The notes: a model not told the origin generated them from the sequence alone. 64,000 nt of DNA from Prochlorococcus sp. AG-402-K22 (GCA_003216755.1 QCIJ01000004.1:31830-95829); one strand, 5' to 3'; positions 34,575 to 44,407 are shown, counted from the stretch's first letter. Numbers and translations: made by a program.

Positions 34575-34679
34575 ATGAAAACAGATATGTTTCTACCAGA
34601 ACGTATCAATTAACACTAAAAAAGAAACATATTTTTATTTGTATTTTTTTTTATTTTTAAAAGGATAAAAATCAAGCTT

Positions 34680-35537
34680 TTATTTAATTTCAAGAGGTTT
34701 AATTTCCCAGGATAAAGTATTTTCTAAATTATTTTTTCCTATAAAGTTTCCTGTAATTACAGCAGTTAAATTAGATTTGGAAGAGGAGACCAGTGTTAAA
34801 TATCTTTCGTCTATTAATCCTTTCCCACTTGGATCAAAACCTCTCCAACCGGCACCTGGAATATATAACTCAGCCCAAGCGTGTAAATCTAATTCAGAAG
34901 GTAACGGATCTTCAAAATGATAACCACTTACAAACCTACTTGGAATACCAATAGACCTACAAGCTTCAACCATTAGCATTGCTAAATCTCTGCATGAACC
35001 TATACGTTCTCTAAGTGTTCTGCTTGCCGGCCATGCTGGACCAGTGTGTCTTTTAGTATATTTAACACGATCTTGAATGATTTCTATTAGTTGGTAGGTG
35101 AATGATAATGCATTATTAATACTTCCTGCCAAAGCTTCCTGGGCAAGTTCAACGGCAGAAGGATCGTGTTGTCCATTTGGCATCCACCCTTCTAGTGCTC
35201 CCTGTAAATCTCTGTTAATAATGCTTCTACAAAAGGGTAATGATAAATCTCTATTTTTAACTCCATCGATAATGTTTGGATGTTTAATAGTCTCAACTTC
35301 GCTAATTGATTCAATAATTAAATTGTCCGTTATTCCATTGAATCTGATTCTATTAATCTCTTCTCCGCTGGCAGCAAGTAATGGATAAATAATTTCTGGT
35401 TCTGGGGTTATTTTTAATTCAAAATTCTTTAGCTTTTGGAATCCATTTGACCTTGGCTTTATACATAATCTATGCTCGCCTAATTGAACAGGGTCTTCGT
35501 ATTTATATTCAAGTTTGTGAATGTATTTAATTCTCAT
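34680..35537 (-). CDS. Transglutaminase-like cysteine protease
   Basis: RIGSCRDLAMLMVEACRSIGIPSRFVSGYHFE...HAWAELYIPGAGWRGFDPS. Confidence 0.93.
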   Translation of the reverse strand: MRIKYIHKLEYKYEDPVQLGEHRLCIKPRSNGFQKLKNFELKITPEPEIIYPLLAASGEEINRIRFNGITDNLIIESISEVETIKHPNIIDGVKNRDLSLPFCRSIINRDLQGALEGWMPNGQHDPSAVELAQEALAGSINNALSFTYQLIEIIQDRVKYTKRHTGPAWPASRTLRERIGSCRDLAMLMVEACRSIGIPSRFVSGYHFEDPLPSELDLHAWAELYIPGAGWRGFDPSGKGLIDERYLTLVSSSKSNLTAVITGNFIGKNNLENTLSWEIKPLEIK

Positions 35538-35548
35538 TAATAAAATTC

Positions 35549-36490
35549 TTAATTAATAAAATATTTTTCTTGAATAAGATCATTTAATTTATTTAAATCC
35601 ATTTGCAATGAATCGATTGCCTCATGTAAACCATCATTGATTATATCTTCAATTCTTATATAACTCCACTTCGCTTTAAGCAAACCTCTCATGCATTCTA
35701 ATTCTGAAGGATTTTCAAGAGATGGAGAGTTATCTATTGTTTTAAGAGTATTGCTGATCCCATCAAGACAGTATCTTACTGATCTTGGAAAAATTGGATC
35801 AAGCAAAAGGAATCTTGCAACTGAATTAGGCTTTATAGAATTTTGTACTGCTTTCCTAAACATTTGATAAGCTCCAGCTGAACGTAAAAGTGCGATCCAT
35901 TGCAGCTCATCAAGAACACCTCCAAGTTCGTCTAAGCTGGGTAGGAGTAAATAATATTTAACATCTAAAATTCTAGATGTTTTGTCAGCTCTTTCGATTA
36001 ATCTTCCAAGAATGCTAAATCTCCAAGCAAGGTCTTTACTTAGAGTCGCATCTGTAATTCCATAAAAAAGCTGACATTCCCTCCTTATTTCGCTTAATAG
36101 TTCTTGTCTTGGTTTATTCCATATTGCCTCTCCTTCTTGCATATTCCAATATAAGATATTTATCTGTTCCCACATTTCTGTGGTCATGACATCTCTGATT
36201 TGGCGTGCATTTTCTCTTGCCATTTGAATGCAAGAAATTATACTGTTTGGGTTTAAACGATCTCTTATTAAAAAATTAATAACGTCATCAGGTTTTTTCT
36301 CTGGGAATCTTTTATCAAAAGATTCTCTGTCACTTGAAGCATCAATTAACGGGAGCCAAGGTTCTGCACTTCCTGGTGGACAATCTAATGACATTGCTTC
36401 ACTTACTTCCACGAAACGAGATATATTTTCTGCACGTTCTAAATAACGATTGATCCAATAAAGAGATTCTGCTACTCGACTTAAAAGCAT
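35549..36490 (-). CDS. Alpha-E domain protein
   Basis: MLLSRVAESLYWINRYLERAENISRFVEV; operon position. Confidence 0.92.
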   Translation of the reverse strand: MLLSRVAESLYWINRYLERAENISRFVEVSEAMSLDCPPGSAEPWLPLIDASSDRESFDKRFPEKKPDDVINFLIRDRLNPNSIISCIQMARENARQIRDVMTTEMWEQINILYWNMQEGEAIWNKPRQELLSEIRRECQLFYGITDATLSKDLAWRFSILGRLIERADKTSRILDVKYYLLLPSLDELGGVLDELQWIALLRSAGAYQMFRKAVQNSIKPNSVARFLLLDPIFPRSVRYCLDGISNTLKTIDNSPSLENPSELECMRGLLKAKWSYIRIEDIINDGLHEAIDSLQMDLNKLNDLIQEKYFIN

Positions 36491-36491
36491 A

Positions 36492-37925
36492 TTATTTACC
36501 TACGACCCATGTATCTTTGCATCCTCCACCTTGTGAAGAATTGACAACTAATGATCCTTTTTTTAATGCTACCCTTGTAAGCCCGCCTGGGCTAACCCAT
36601 GAATCTTTTCCTCTCAAGATATATGGTCTTAAATCAACATGACATGGATATAGTTCTCCATCACATAACGATGGCACAGTAGATAATTCTAATGTTGGTT
36701 GTGCTATGAAATTTCTAGGATTTTTTTTAATTTTAAGAGCGAATTCTTCTATTTCAGTAGTTGTTGAGTGAGGCCCAATTAACATTCCATAACCCCCAGC
36801 TTCTGCGACAGACTTAACAACAAGTTTTGATAAATTTTCTAGGACATATTCTCGATCTTTTTGGTAATGACAAATATATGTTTCTACATTTTTAATAATC
36901 ATTTCTTCATCAAGATAATATTTAATCATTTTTGGAACAAAAGAATAAATCATTTTGTCATCGGCAATTCCTGTCCCAGGAGCATTTGCTAAGGCAACAT
37001 GACCTGCCTTGAAAACATCAAGTAATCCTCTAACACCAAGGCAAGAATCTTTTCTAAAATTAAGAGGGTCTAAGAAATCATCATCAATTCGCCTATAAAT
37101 GACATCAACTCTTTTTAATCCAGAGGTAGTTTTTAAATATACATAATCATCATTACAAACTAAGTCATGACCTTGTACTAGTTGGATTCCCATTTCTTGA
37201 GCTAAATAACTATGTTCAAAATACGCACTATTAAAAATTCCTGGAGTTAATAGAACTATTTTGGGAGTGTCTGTCCAAAGAGCAAGTTCTTGAAGAGTTT
37301 TTAAAAGATATGATGGATATTCATCAATTGGTTTCACTATTCTTCCAGAGAAAAGATTAGGAAAGATATTTTTCATAACTAATCTATTTTCTAGAAAGTA
37401 AGCGACTCCAGAAGGGCATCTTAAATTATCTTCTAAAACATGCCAATCACCCTTCCTGTCCCTTATTAAATCAAGCCCTGAAATTTGACACCATTTATTT
37501 AATGGAGGTTTGAAACCTATCATTTGAGGTCTCCAACCTTCTGAAGTCTCTATTAATTCTCTGGGAATTATACCGTCATTAATTATATTTTGAGAATTAT
37601 AAATATCATCAAGGAATAAATCAATTGCTTCAAGCCTTTGTTTTAGTCCTTTTTCTAATGTTATCCAATCCTCTTTGCTTATTATTCTTGGCAGTGGATC
37701 AAAAGGTAATATCCTCTCTGTTCCTTTTAAACCAGTATCATTTAATCTAAAAGTAGCACCATGTCTTAGTAATAATTTTTTTGCTGCAGAATGATTCCTG
37801 TTTAATTCTTCAATCCCCATATTGTCTAAAGAGGACAAAAGAGGAATCAATATTTCTCTAGCAGAATTCACATTATCTTTAAAGTATTCATCAAAACTAT
37901 TTTTAGGACGATAACCTGAAAACAT
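36492..37925 (-). CDS. Circularly permuted ATP-grasp type 2 protein
   Basis: DGIIPRELIETSEGWRPQMIG, EDNLRCPSGVAYFLENRLVM, DVIYRRIDDDFLDPLNF, ANAPGTGIADDKMIYSFVP. Confidence 0.94.
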   Translation of the reverse strand: MFSGYRPKNSFDEYFKDNVNSAREILIPLLSSLDNMGIEELNRNHSAAKKLLLRHGATFRLNDTGLKGTERILPFDPLPRIISKEDWITLEKGLKQRLEAIDLFLDDIYNSQNIINDGIIPRELIETSEGWRPQMIGFKPPLNKWCQISGLDLIRDRKGDWHVLEDNLRCPSGVAYFLENRLVMKNIFPNLFSGRIVKPIDEYPSYLLKTLQELALWTDTPKIVLLTPGIFNSAYFEHSYLAQEMGIQLVQGHDLVCNDDYVYLKTTSGLKRVDVIYRRIDDDFLDPLNFRKDSCLGVRGLLDVFKAGHVALANAPGTGIADDKMIYSFVPKMIKYYLDEEMIIKNVETYICHYQKDREYVLENLSKLVVKSVAEAGGYGMLIGPHSTTTEIEEFALKIKKNPRNFIAQPTLELSTVPSLCDGELYPCHVDLRPYILRGKDSWVSPGGLTRVALKKGSLVVNSSQGGGCKDTWVVGK

Positions 37926-38062
37926 CTATTTCTTCGTTTTGTAATTTTTACTTGAGCTTCTAATCTTTATTCGTATTTATGGATACCAAAAATAAGATCT
38001 CTTTAGTCGATCTATTCCATTATTCTGATCATTGAAGTATATTTCTTAAAAATCTATAAAGC

Positions 38063-38299
38063 ATGAGTTCTAGTAATTGGCAATTTGTTTTTTTTAGATA
38101 TTTCGCAAGTTTTCTTTTTATCCTCTCTCACAGTCTGCTGGTTCTTGATCATTTGCCCGTAGGGGCTGCACTCCATGGGCTAGGTGAGGTTTTTATTGCG
38201 CCTTGGGCTTTTAGGGAAAGAGCATGGGATCTTGTTGTTATTGCAGTTTTATTTTTCTTTTTCGATATCTGGGGACTTATAAACACTCCTTGGAATTAA
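38063..38299 (+). CDS. Conserved hypothetical membrane protein
   Basis: 78-aa ORF with two TM-like segments. Confidence 0.65.
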   Translation: MSSSNWQFVFFRYFASFLFILSHSLLVLDHLPVGAALHGLGEVFIAPWAFRERAWDLVVIAVLFFFFDIWGLINTPWN

Positions 38300-38330
38300 C
38301 TGATATTATTTATTTACTTATTATGGAATA

Positions 38331-38582
38331 ATGATATTAAAAATGAAGTCTTATTTTTATCAAATTTATAAAATAATTTTTCTTTTACTACTTACGAATA
38401 TTTCCAATTTATATGCACATAATTTAATTAATGGTGGTTGCAAAGAACATTGTGTGCAAAAAGTGAAAGCAATAAATAATGAAGAAAAATTAAGTAATCA
38501 AAAAAAATTAAATAATAAAATTGATCAAATAAATATTGATAGAAATAATTCCTGTTTAAATAAATCTCTTTGCAGAGGATAA
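38331..38582 (+). CDS. Hypothetical secreted small protein
   Basis: Signal peptide; CKEHC and CLNKSLC cysteine pairs. Confidence 0.55.
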   Translation: MILKMKSYFYQIYKIIFLLLLTNISNLYAHNLINGGCKEHCVQKVKAINNEEKLSNQKKLNNKIDQINIDRNNSCLNKSLCRG

Positions 38583-38631
38583 TCACCTAAAAATTTAAAT
38601 TTGAAATTGGATTTTTTATGATCATCATAAA

Positions 38632-39144
38632 GTGATTTTTTTTATTATTGGAAAAACCAACTTGTTTAAATATCAAATGAAGACAAAACCTCCTTTACCT
38701 CCTTTTAATGAAGAAACAGCAATAAAAAAAGTTAGATTAGCCGAAAATGCTTGGAACACTAAAGATCCAGTTACTGTTTCACTTGCCTATACAGAAGATA
38801 GTTTTTGGAGAAACAGAAGCGAATTTATTAGAGGTAGAGAAGAAATTGTAGAATTTTTAAAAAGAAAATGGACTAAAGAAATTGGCTACAAACTTATTAA
38901 AGAATTGTGGGCATATGACTCAAATCGAATTTCTGTACGATTTCAATATGAATGGCATGACCCAGAATTTAATCATTTTCGTGCACATGGTAACGAAAAC
39001 TGGGAATTTTCTGAAACTGGTTTAATGCGCAGAAGAGAAGCAAGTATAAACGATATTTCTATAGATAAAAAAGATTGTCTTTTTACCTGGGGAGAAGGTC
39101 CACGTCCAGAAGATTTTCCTGGTCTAACAGAACTTGGTCTTTAA
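38632..39144 (+). CDS. DUF1348 / SnoaL-like (NTF2 fold) protein
   Basis: [58 protein letters not shown]; likely ATG at 38677. Confidence 0.85.
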   Translation: MIFFIIGKTNLFKYQMKTKPPLPPFNEETAIKKVRLAENAWNTKDPVTVSLAYTEDSFWRNRSEFIRGREEIVEFLKRKWTKEIGYKLIKELWAYDSNRISVRFQYEWHDPEFNHFRAHGNENWEFSETGLMRRREASINDISIDKKDCLFTWGEGPRPEDFPGLTELGL

Positions 39145-39278
39145 ATTTTAAGTATATTAATTGAATTAAATAAAAAATCTTTTATATCAGTCAATAGATC
39201 TAATTTTGGGAAATTTACCGAAATAAAAATTTATTTTTGATATTTATTTGATTTAGATGATTAATGATCTTTGCAAGA

Positions 39279-39398
39279 TTAACATTCTTCACAATCTGAA
39301 CATTCACAAGGACAAACGCAACCGCACCCTAGGCAAGTTTCGTTCTCACTAGAAATAAAAGTATCTCTTAGTAATATACCTAGTTTAATAGTAATCAT
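39279..39398 (-). CDS. 39-aa Cys-rich, metallothionein-like peptide, not in ORF track
   Basis: Minus translation MITIKLGILLRDTFISSENETCLGCGCVCPCECSDCEEC*; 8 Cys in the last 18 residues. Confidence 0.75.
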   Translation of the reverse strand: MITIKLGILLRDTFISSENETCLGCGCVCPCECSDCEEC

Positions 39399-39604
39399 AA
39401 TATTAAAAATTTAGAATTAATTATTAACAATATACCCCATAAAAAGTAATCCTAGAGTGCATAAATCTCTTTTTAAAAAATATTAATAATTCAATTCTGA
39501 AAAGGGTTATCATTATTTTAATGTTAATACTAGTTCTTAAATAATATTTAGAAAATACAAATTATATTCTAATAATATAATTTAAAATAAATATTTCTTA
39601 AGCA

Positions 39605-39928
39605 TTAAATTATTTTTATTGATGATTTTTTTACCCACTTTTTATCTAAAGAAAGTAGGTTATAGGAATCTATTTTCCATTTTTCTATATCTAAATTATT
39701 TTTAAATTTTTCATCATGCAAGAATTTTGGTAAATCATGAACTATCTTTATTAATCCATCGACAACACAAAACTGGCCAGGATTTAGAACATTTTGGTTA
39801 ATTTTACTTTGTCCGATATAACCTAAATCAATAATTTCTTGTTGAAATTCTAAAAATATAAAAATCTCAAAAAGATTAAATTCAAATTCTTTGAAATATT
39901 TATAATAGGGATCCCAACTTCTTTCCAT
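39605..39928 (-). CDS. Hypothetical protein
   Basis: 107-aa ORF with no recognised motif. Confidence 0.55.
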   Translation of the reverse strand: MERSWDPYYKYFKEFEFNLFEIFIFLEFQQEIIDLGYIGQSKINQNVLNPGQFCVVDGLIKIVHDLPKFLHDEKFKNNLDIEKWKIDSYNLLSLDKKWVKKSSIKII

Positions 39929-40022
39929 TGTTAATTAATTGATTAATAAAAAATAAATTTGTGACTTTAATTACCTTAAGGAGAAGAAAAGATTTTTAGA
40001 ATGGTTATATTCTAAATTTTTA

Positions 40023-40214
40023 ATGAACATTTTCGGAATTGGGATACAAGAAATCGCTGTAATTGTTCTACTGGCATTGTTAATTTTTGGGCCAAAACGT
40101 TTACCTCAACTTGGGAAAACTATTGGTAAGACCTTAAAGGGGTTACAAACTGCTTCTAAAGAATTTGAGAATGAAATAAATAAAACTCTCAAATTAAATG
40201 AAAATGATGAATGA
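40023..40214 (+). CDS. tatA: Sec-independent translocase TatA/E
   Basis: MNIFGIGIQEIAVIVLLALLIFGPKRLPQLGKTIGKTLKGLQ. Confidence 0.93.
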   Translation: MNIFGIGIQEIAVIVLLALLIFGPKRLPQLGKTIGKTLKGLQTASKEFENEINKTLKLNENDE

Positions 40215-40259
40215 TCAATGATTGGTTTATATTTCTAAAAAACGAACTAATAAATTTAC

Positions 40260-40703
40260 TTACCACTTTTTGTAGGGCAAGAATTTGCCACACATTTTTA
40301 CTAAGACCCTATCCCCTTTTGGGTCTTCTACCTTATCAACTTCAATTGAAAAGTCAATTGCACTCATAATTCCATCACCAAATTTTTCTTGTATTACATC
40401 CTTCATTGGCAGTCCATATACTTGCATTATTTCATAGAATCTGTAAATAAGAGGATCTGTAGGAATAACAGGATCTAGGCAGCCTTTTACTGGCGGAGTT
40501 GTTAATTGATCTTCTAATTCTGATTGTAAATCAAGAGCCTTAATTAAAATATTAGCTTCTTCTCCAGAAGCTGTAGCTTGCCCATAAAATAAGCTCGCAA
40601 CCCATACTTCATCTCTATTAATCAATTTACCTAAATCTTCAAAGGATAATTCTTTTTCTTTTTTTGCTTTTAATAGTAATTGTGTAAATGTGGGTAAAGT
40701 CAT
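40260..40703 (-). CDS. cynS: Cyanate hydratase (cyanase)
   Basis: [77 protein letters not shown]. Confidence 0.97.
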   Translation of the reverse strand: MTLPTFTQLLLKAKKEKELSFEDLGKLINRDEVWVASLFYGQATASGEEANILIKALDLQSELEDQLTTPPVKGCLDPVIPTDPLIYRFYEIMQVYGLPMKDVIQEKFGDGIMSAIDFSIEVDKVEDPKGDRVLVKMCGKFLPYKKW

Positions 40704-40737
40704 AATTAATTGTTGTTTTTTTTATTGCAGAAAAAGT

Positions 40738-41604
40738 CTAAGTAACCTCTTCTACAGCTCTTGTTTCTCTTAATAGATGTTTTTCTAAACGCATTTTTAT
40801 TTTTAAATATCTAGGATCTTGTTCAATTTTTTCTCTATCTCTTGGTCTTTCTAAATCAACTGAAATTTCCTCAGAAATAATGGCAGAAGGACCGCTTGAC
40901 ATCAAAACAATCTTGTCAGACAAAAGCAATGCTTCTTCAATACTATGAGTAATTAAAACTACGGTTACTTTATTTTTTCTCCAAATGGATAATAATTCAT
41001 CTTGTAAATAGGATCTGGTTAATGCATCAAGAGCTCCAAAGGGTTCGTCCATCAACAACATATTTGGATTTATAGATAAGGCTCTGGCTATTGCAACTCT
41101 TTGCTTCATTCCTCCAGATAATTCTTTTGGGAATTTATTTGAAGCTTTTTCTAAACCAACCATTCTTAAATATTTTCTAGCTCTTTCTTTTACATCAGCT
41201 TTTGTTTTCGCTGGGAAAACAGTATTTAAGGCAAACTCAATATTTTGTATAGTTGTTAACCACGGCATCAAGGCGTAATTTTGAAAAATAACACCTCTAT
41301 CGGGACCTGGACCTTTTATGGCTTGTCCGTCAATAATAATTTTCCCAGATGTTGGCGCTTGTAAGCCTGCTATTAAATTTAGCAATGTTGATTTGCCACA
41401 ACCAGAAGGACCTATTATTGATACAAATGTGTTCTTCTCTATCTTTAGGTTAATATCTTTGATAGCTTCAAACCCACGTCTATTTCCTTTGGAACGAAAA
41501 TCAATAAACTTCTTTTCTTTAAAAAAAATCTTACCTAAATTGGCTAATTCAAGGTGAGAATAATTTTCAATAGAGGTAGATATTTTTGATGATTTTTTAT
41601 TCAT
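40738..41604 (-). CDS. cynD: Cyanate/nitrate-type ABC transporter ATPase
   Basis: GPSGCGKSTLLNLIAG, LSGGMKQRVAIARAL, LLMDEPFGALDA; operon with cynS. Confidence 0.93.
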   Translation of the reverse strand: MNKKSSKISTSIENYSHLELANLGKIFFKEKKFIDFRSKGNRRGFEAIKDINLKIEKNTFVSIIGPSGCGKSTLLNLIAGLQAPTSGKIIIDGQAIKGPGPDRGVIFQNYALMPWLTTIQNIEFALNTVFPAKTKADVKERARKYLRMVGLEKASNKFPKELSGGMKQRVAIARALSINPNMLLMDEPFGALDALTRSYLQDELLSIWRKNKVTVVLITHSIEEALLLSDKIVLMSSGPSAIISEEISVDLERPRDREKIEQDPRYLKIKMRLEKHLLRETRAVEEVT

Positions 41605-41617
41605 TTAATCAATAAGT

Positions 41618-42406
41618 TTAGATACTGTAGTCGAATTTATCCTGAAGAAATCCAAAAAATTGATCCAAAATAAATCCTGTAAATCCTATTATTATTATTG
41701 CAACAAATATATTTTCAAGAGATAAATTATTCCATTCATTCCAAATGAAATAACCAATTCCTGTACCCAATAGCATTTCTGCAGCAACAATGACAAGCCA
41801 AGCTGTTCCCATTGATATTCTCATCCCTGCAAGAATATTTGGCATGATTGCCGGCAAAATAACCCTTCTAATAGTTATTGATTTATTTGCTCCTAAAGAT
41901 TTAGAAACTCTCAAATAATCAGGATTAATACTAGCTACACCAAAAGCAGTATTAATTAATGTAGGCCAAATACTTGTGATGAAAATAACGAAAATGCCTG
42001 TGATCTCTGAGTTTCTAAAAACAAAAAGTCCTACAGGTAGCCAAGCTAAAGGGGAAACAGGTTTTAAAAGTTGCACATATGGATTTAAAGAGGACTGAGC
42101 TAACTTCGACATTCCCATTAGAACCCCCAAAGGAATAGCGACTAAAACAGCTAAGCTATAACCGATTAATACTCTTCTTAAACTTATAAGTAAGTTAGTT
42201 CCAATTCCCAAATCATTTGGACCATTATCAAAAAACGGATCTGATACCCACCAAATTAATGATGCTATTGTTTTAAATGAACCTGGGAAATTCTTGACTA
42301 ATAAACCTTGTTGAGCAATTACTTGCCAAAGGATGATAAAAATTAAGAGGCTCAAAATTGCTACTGCAAAAGTAAGCCTTGTGGAAATAGCTTTGTTCAT
42401 CATCAA
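41618..42406 (-). CDS. cynB: Cyanate/nitrate-type ABC transporter permease
   Basis: NrtB/SsuC-like: PVSPLAWLPVGLFVFRNSEITGIFVIFITSIWPTLINTAFGV. Confidence 0.92.
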   Translation of the reverse strand: MMMNKAISTRLTFAVAILSLLIFIILWQVIAQQGLLVKNFPGSFKTIASLIWWVSDPFFDNGPNDLGIGTNLLISLRRVLIGYSLAVLVAIPLGVLMGMSKLAQSSLNPYVQLLKPVSPLAWLPVGLFVFRNSEITGIFVIFITSIWPTLINTAFGVASINPDYLRVSKSLGANKSITIRRVILPAIMPNILAGMRISMGTAWLVIVAAEMLLGTGIGYFIWNEWNNLSLENIFVAIIIIGFTGFILDQFFGFLQDKFDYSI

Positions 42407-42471
42407 AATTATTGAACTAGAAATTCAAAATTGTTGTATTAATAAATACTAATAAATATTATTTTTATAAA

Positions 42472-44157
42472 TTAAAAACCGTCCCTTTTAATTTGATCTT
42501 TAATGTATTGCATTGGATTGCTAGGGTCAAATTCATCATAAGCTAAGATTTCTTTTCTAAACCTTGCTGTTGGTGGATTCCCTCCCATTTCCCTTTCGAG
42601 GGCTTGAGCTTCATCTGTTAGAAATATTGAAGCACTGTTAGGGTTAAAATCACCTGCTTGAATTGCAGCAACTGCACCTCCTAAATCCCAACGAATTAAT
42701 TGAGATTGGATCCAATGTGAAAAACTTTGCCAAGGGTAGGGTTTAAAGTCGATTCTGTCTGGAACATTTTGTGTTTTACCTAATCCATCTTCAAATTTGC
42801 CTGTAAGAACAGCTTCAACAACTTCTGTAGGTTGGTTTAGAAATCCTCTTCCAGATATAGCTTTAGCGACTTCTTTTCTGTTAGCAGGAGTTGATACATA
42901 AGCAGCAGCATCAATAATAGATTTATTGAGAGCTCTGAAAGTTTCAGGATGTTCTTTAATCCAGGGTTCCCCAGCTGCAAACGCACAACATGGATGGCCT
43001 GGCCATAATTCTTTAGTAAGAAGATGTATAAAACCTGCATCTTCGTAAACCGCCCTTTGATTAAATGGATCAGGCATTAAGTATGCATCGATATCACCAG
43101 CAACTAATTGTGCAATACTATCTGGTGGTGGAACAGGACGAATCTGAACGTCTTTATCTGGATCAACCCCACCTTTGGCTAGATAATATCTCAATAAAAG
43201 ATTATGCATTGAGTATGGGAATGGAACTCCAAAAACGAATCCTTTCATGTCGGCAGGACCATTAACTTTTCCTTTATGACGGTTAGCAACAGTAATAGCT
43301 TGCCCATTTATATTTTCAATGCTTGCTAGTTTCACGCTAAATGGTGCAGTTCCTAATCCAAGTGTCATGGAAATTGGCATTGGAGCTAGCATATGGTAAG
43401 CATCTAATTCACCAGCAATTGCAGAATCTCTAACTGCTCCCCAACTAGGCATTTTGACAACTTTTACATCCATACCAAACTTGTTATAGAAACCCATTGG
43501 TTCTGCCATAATGATGGGAGAGGCACAAGTTATTGGTATAAAACCAACTCTTAGAGTTTGTTTTTCTAAGTTATTGACATCAATAGGAGTGTCATTAATT
43601 GGTTGTTTAGCAGGTTTATTCTGATTAGAACAAGCAACTGTAATTAGTGCTGCACCTGCAGCCAAGCTAGATAAAAACTGTCTTCTTCCCATTGGAGAAG
43701 AAGCTTTTGTTTTGGCAAAGAACTTACCTGCTTGAGGCCCAAATGCTGCTTGAAAGGCCTGATCTAACCCACCAGCTTCTTTAGCTAATTCTCTAAGCAA
43801 TTGTTCTTTATATGGATCACCATTTGAAGCATTTTTATAGAATAAAAGATCTCTCATTTCTGCAGTTGAAATAGCATCAGCAATTTCATAGGCCTCATTT
43901 TTTATGAGCCCCATCCTAGAAAAGTCTGAAATTATTTCAGCGGGGTCATCAGGCATATCTGACATAAAGTTCTCATGATCATTACCGATTGGTCGGCATT
44001 CAATACAAGCACAAAAATATCCATGATCGTTGGATGGATTTAAAAAGTTATTTTTTAGGAATGTTTTATTGCTTGATGTGTTATTTTCTTGTAACTGACC
44101 TGAGGATTTACATTCAAAATTATATTTTTGAGTAAAATTACCAGCTGGAATGATCAT
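42472..44157 (-). CDS. cynA: Cyanate ABC transporter substrate-binding protein (NrtA/CmpA family) with N-terminal extension
   Basis: LRVGFIPITCASPIIMAEPMGFYNKFGMDVKVVKMPSWGAVRDSAIAGELDAYHMLAPMP; internal Tat/lipobox GRRQFLSSLAAGAALITVAC. Confidence 0.93.
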   Translation of the reverse strand: MIIPAGNFTQKYNFECKSSGQLQENNTSSNKTFLKNNFLNPSNDHGYFCACIECRPIGNDHENFMSDMPDDPAEIISDFSRMGLIKNEAYEIADAISTAEMRDLLFYKNASNGDPYKEQLLRELAKEAGGLDQAFQAAFGPQAGKFFAKTKASSPMGRRQFLSSLAAGAALITVACSNQNKPAKQPINDTPIDVNNLEKQTLRVGFIPITCASPIIMAEPMGFYNKFGMDVKVVKMPSWGAVRDSAIAGELDAYHMLAPMPISMTLGLGTAPFSVKLASIENINGQAITVANRHKGKVNGPADMKGFVFGVPFPYSMHNLLLRYYLAKGGVDPDKDVQIRPVPPPDSIAQLVAGDIDAYLMPDPFNQRAVYEDAGFIHLLTKELWPGHPCCAFAAGEPWIKEHPETFRALNKSIIDAAAYVSTPANRKEVAKAISGRGFLNQPTEVVEAVLTGKFEDGLGKTQNVPDRIDFKPYPWQSFSHWIQSQLIRWDLGGAVAAIQAGDFNPNSASIFLTDEAQALEREMGGNPPTARFRKEILAYDEFDPSNPMQYIKDQIKRDGF

Positions 44158-44210
44158 TAATTATTTTAAGTTGAATAATTAAATTATTAATCTGTAAACA
44201 TTTTTGGGAT

Positions 44211-44224
44211 GTATAAATAAATAC
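44211..44224 (-). promoter_or_regulatory. Putative NtcA box upstream of cynA
   Basis: GTATAAATAAATAC = GTA-N8-TAC, about 54 nt upstream of the cynA ATG; TAATTT -10-like hexamer 24 nt downstream. Confidence 0.7.
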
Positions 44225-44332
44225 TTTTTAAAAACAATAAGTTTAAATATTTTGAAATAAATATAAATACAATTTATAAAGAAAATAGTTTTAAAAAGCA
44301 ATTGTATAAATGGGTTGCAAATTTTTGAAATT

Positions 44333-44354
44333 AAAAACGATTATCATTATCATT
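44333..44354. promoter_or_regulatory. Fur-like box, copy 1 of tandem pair
   Basis: AAAAACGATTATCATTATCATT; reverse complement contains GATAATGATAATC. Confidence 0.55.
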
Positions 44355-44385
44355 CAAAAAAAAAGATCAGGGATCGTTTATTTTT

Positions 44386-44407
44386 AAAAACGATTATCAT
44401 TTTCATT
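44386..44407. promoter_or_regulatory. Fur-like box, copy 2 of tandem pair
   Basis: AAAAACGATTATCATTTTCATT; 21 of 22 identical to copy 1. Confidence 0.55.

Noticed and set aside
44333-44407. 22-bp direct repeat considered as CRISPR-like
   Set aside because: Only two copies and AT-rich; sequence fits metal-regulator half-sites better.
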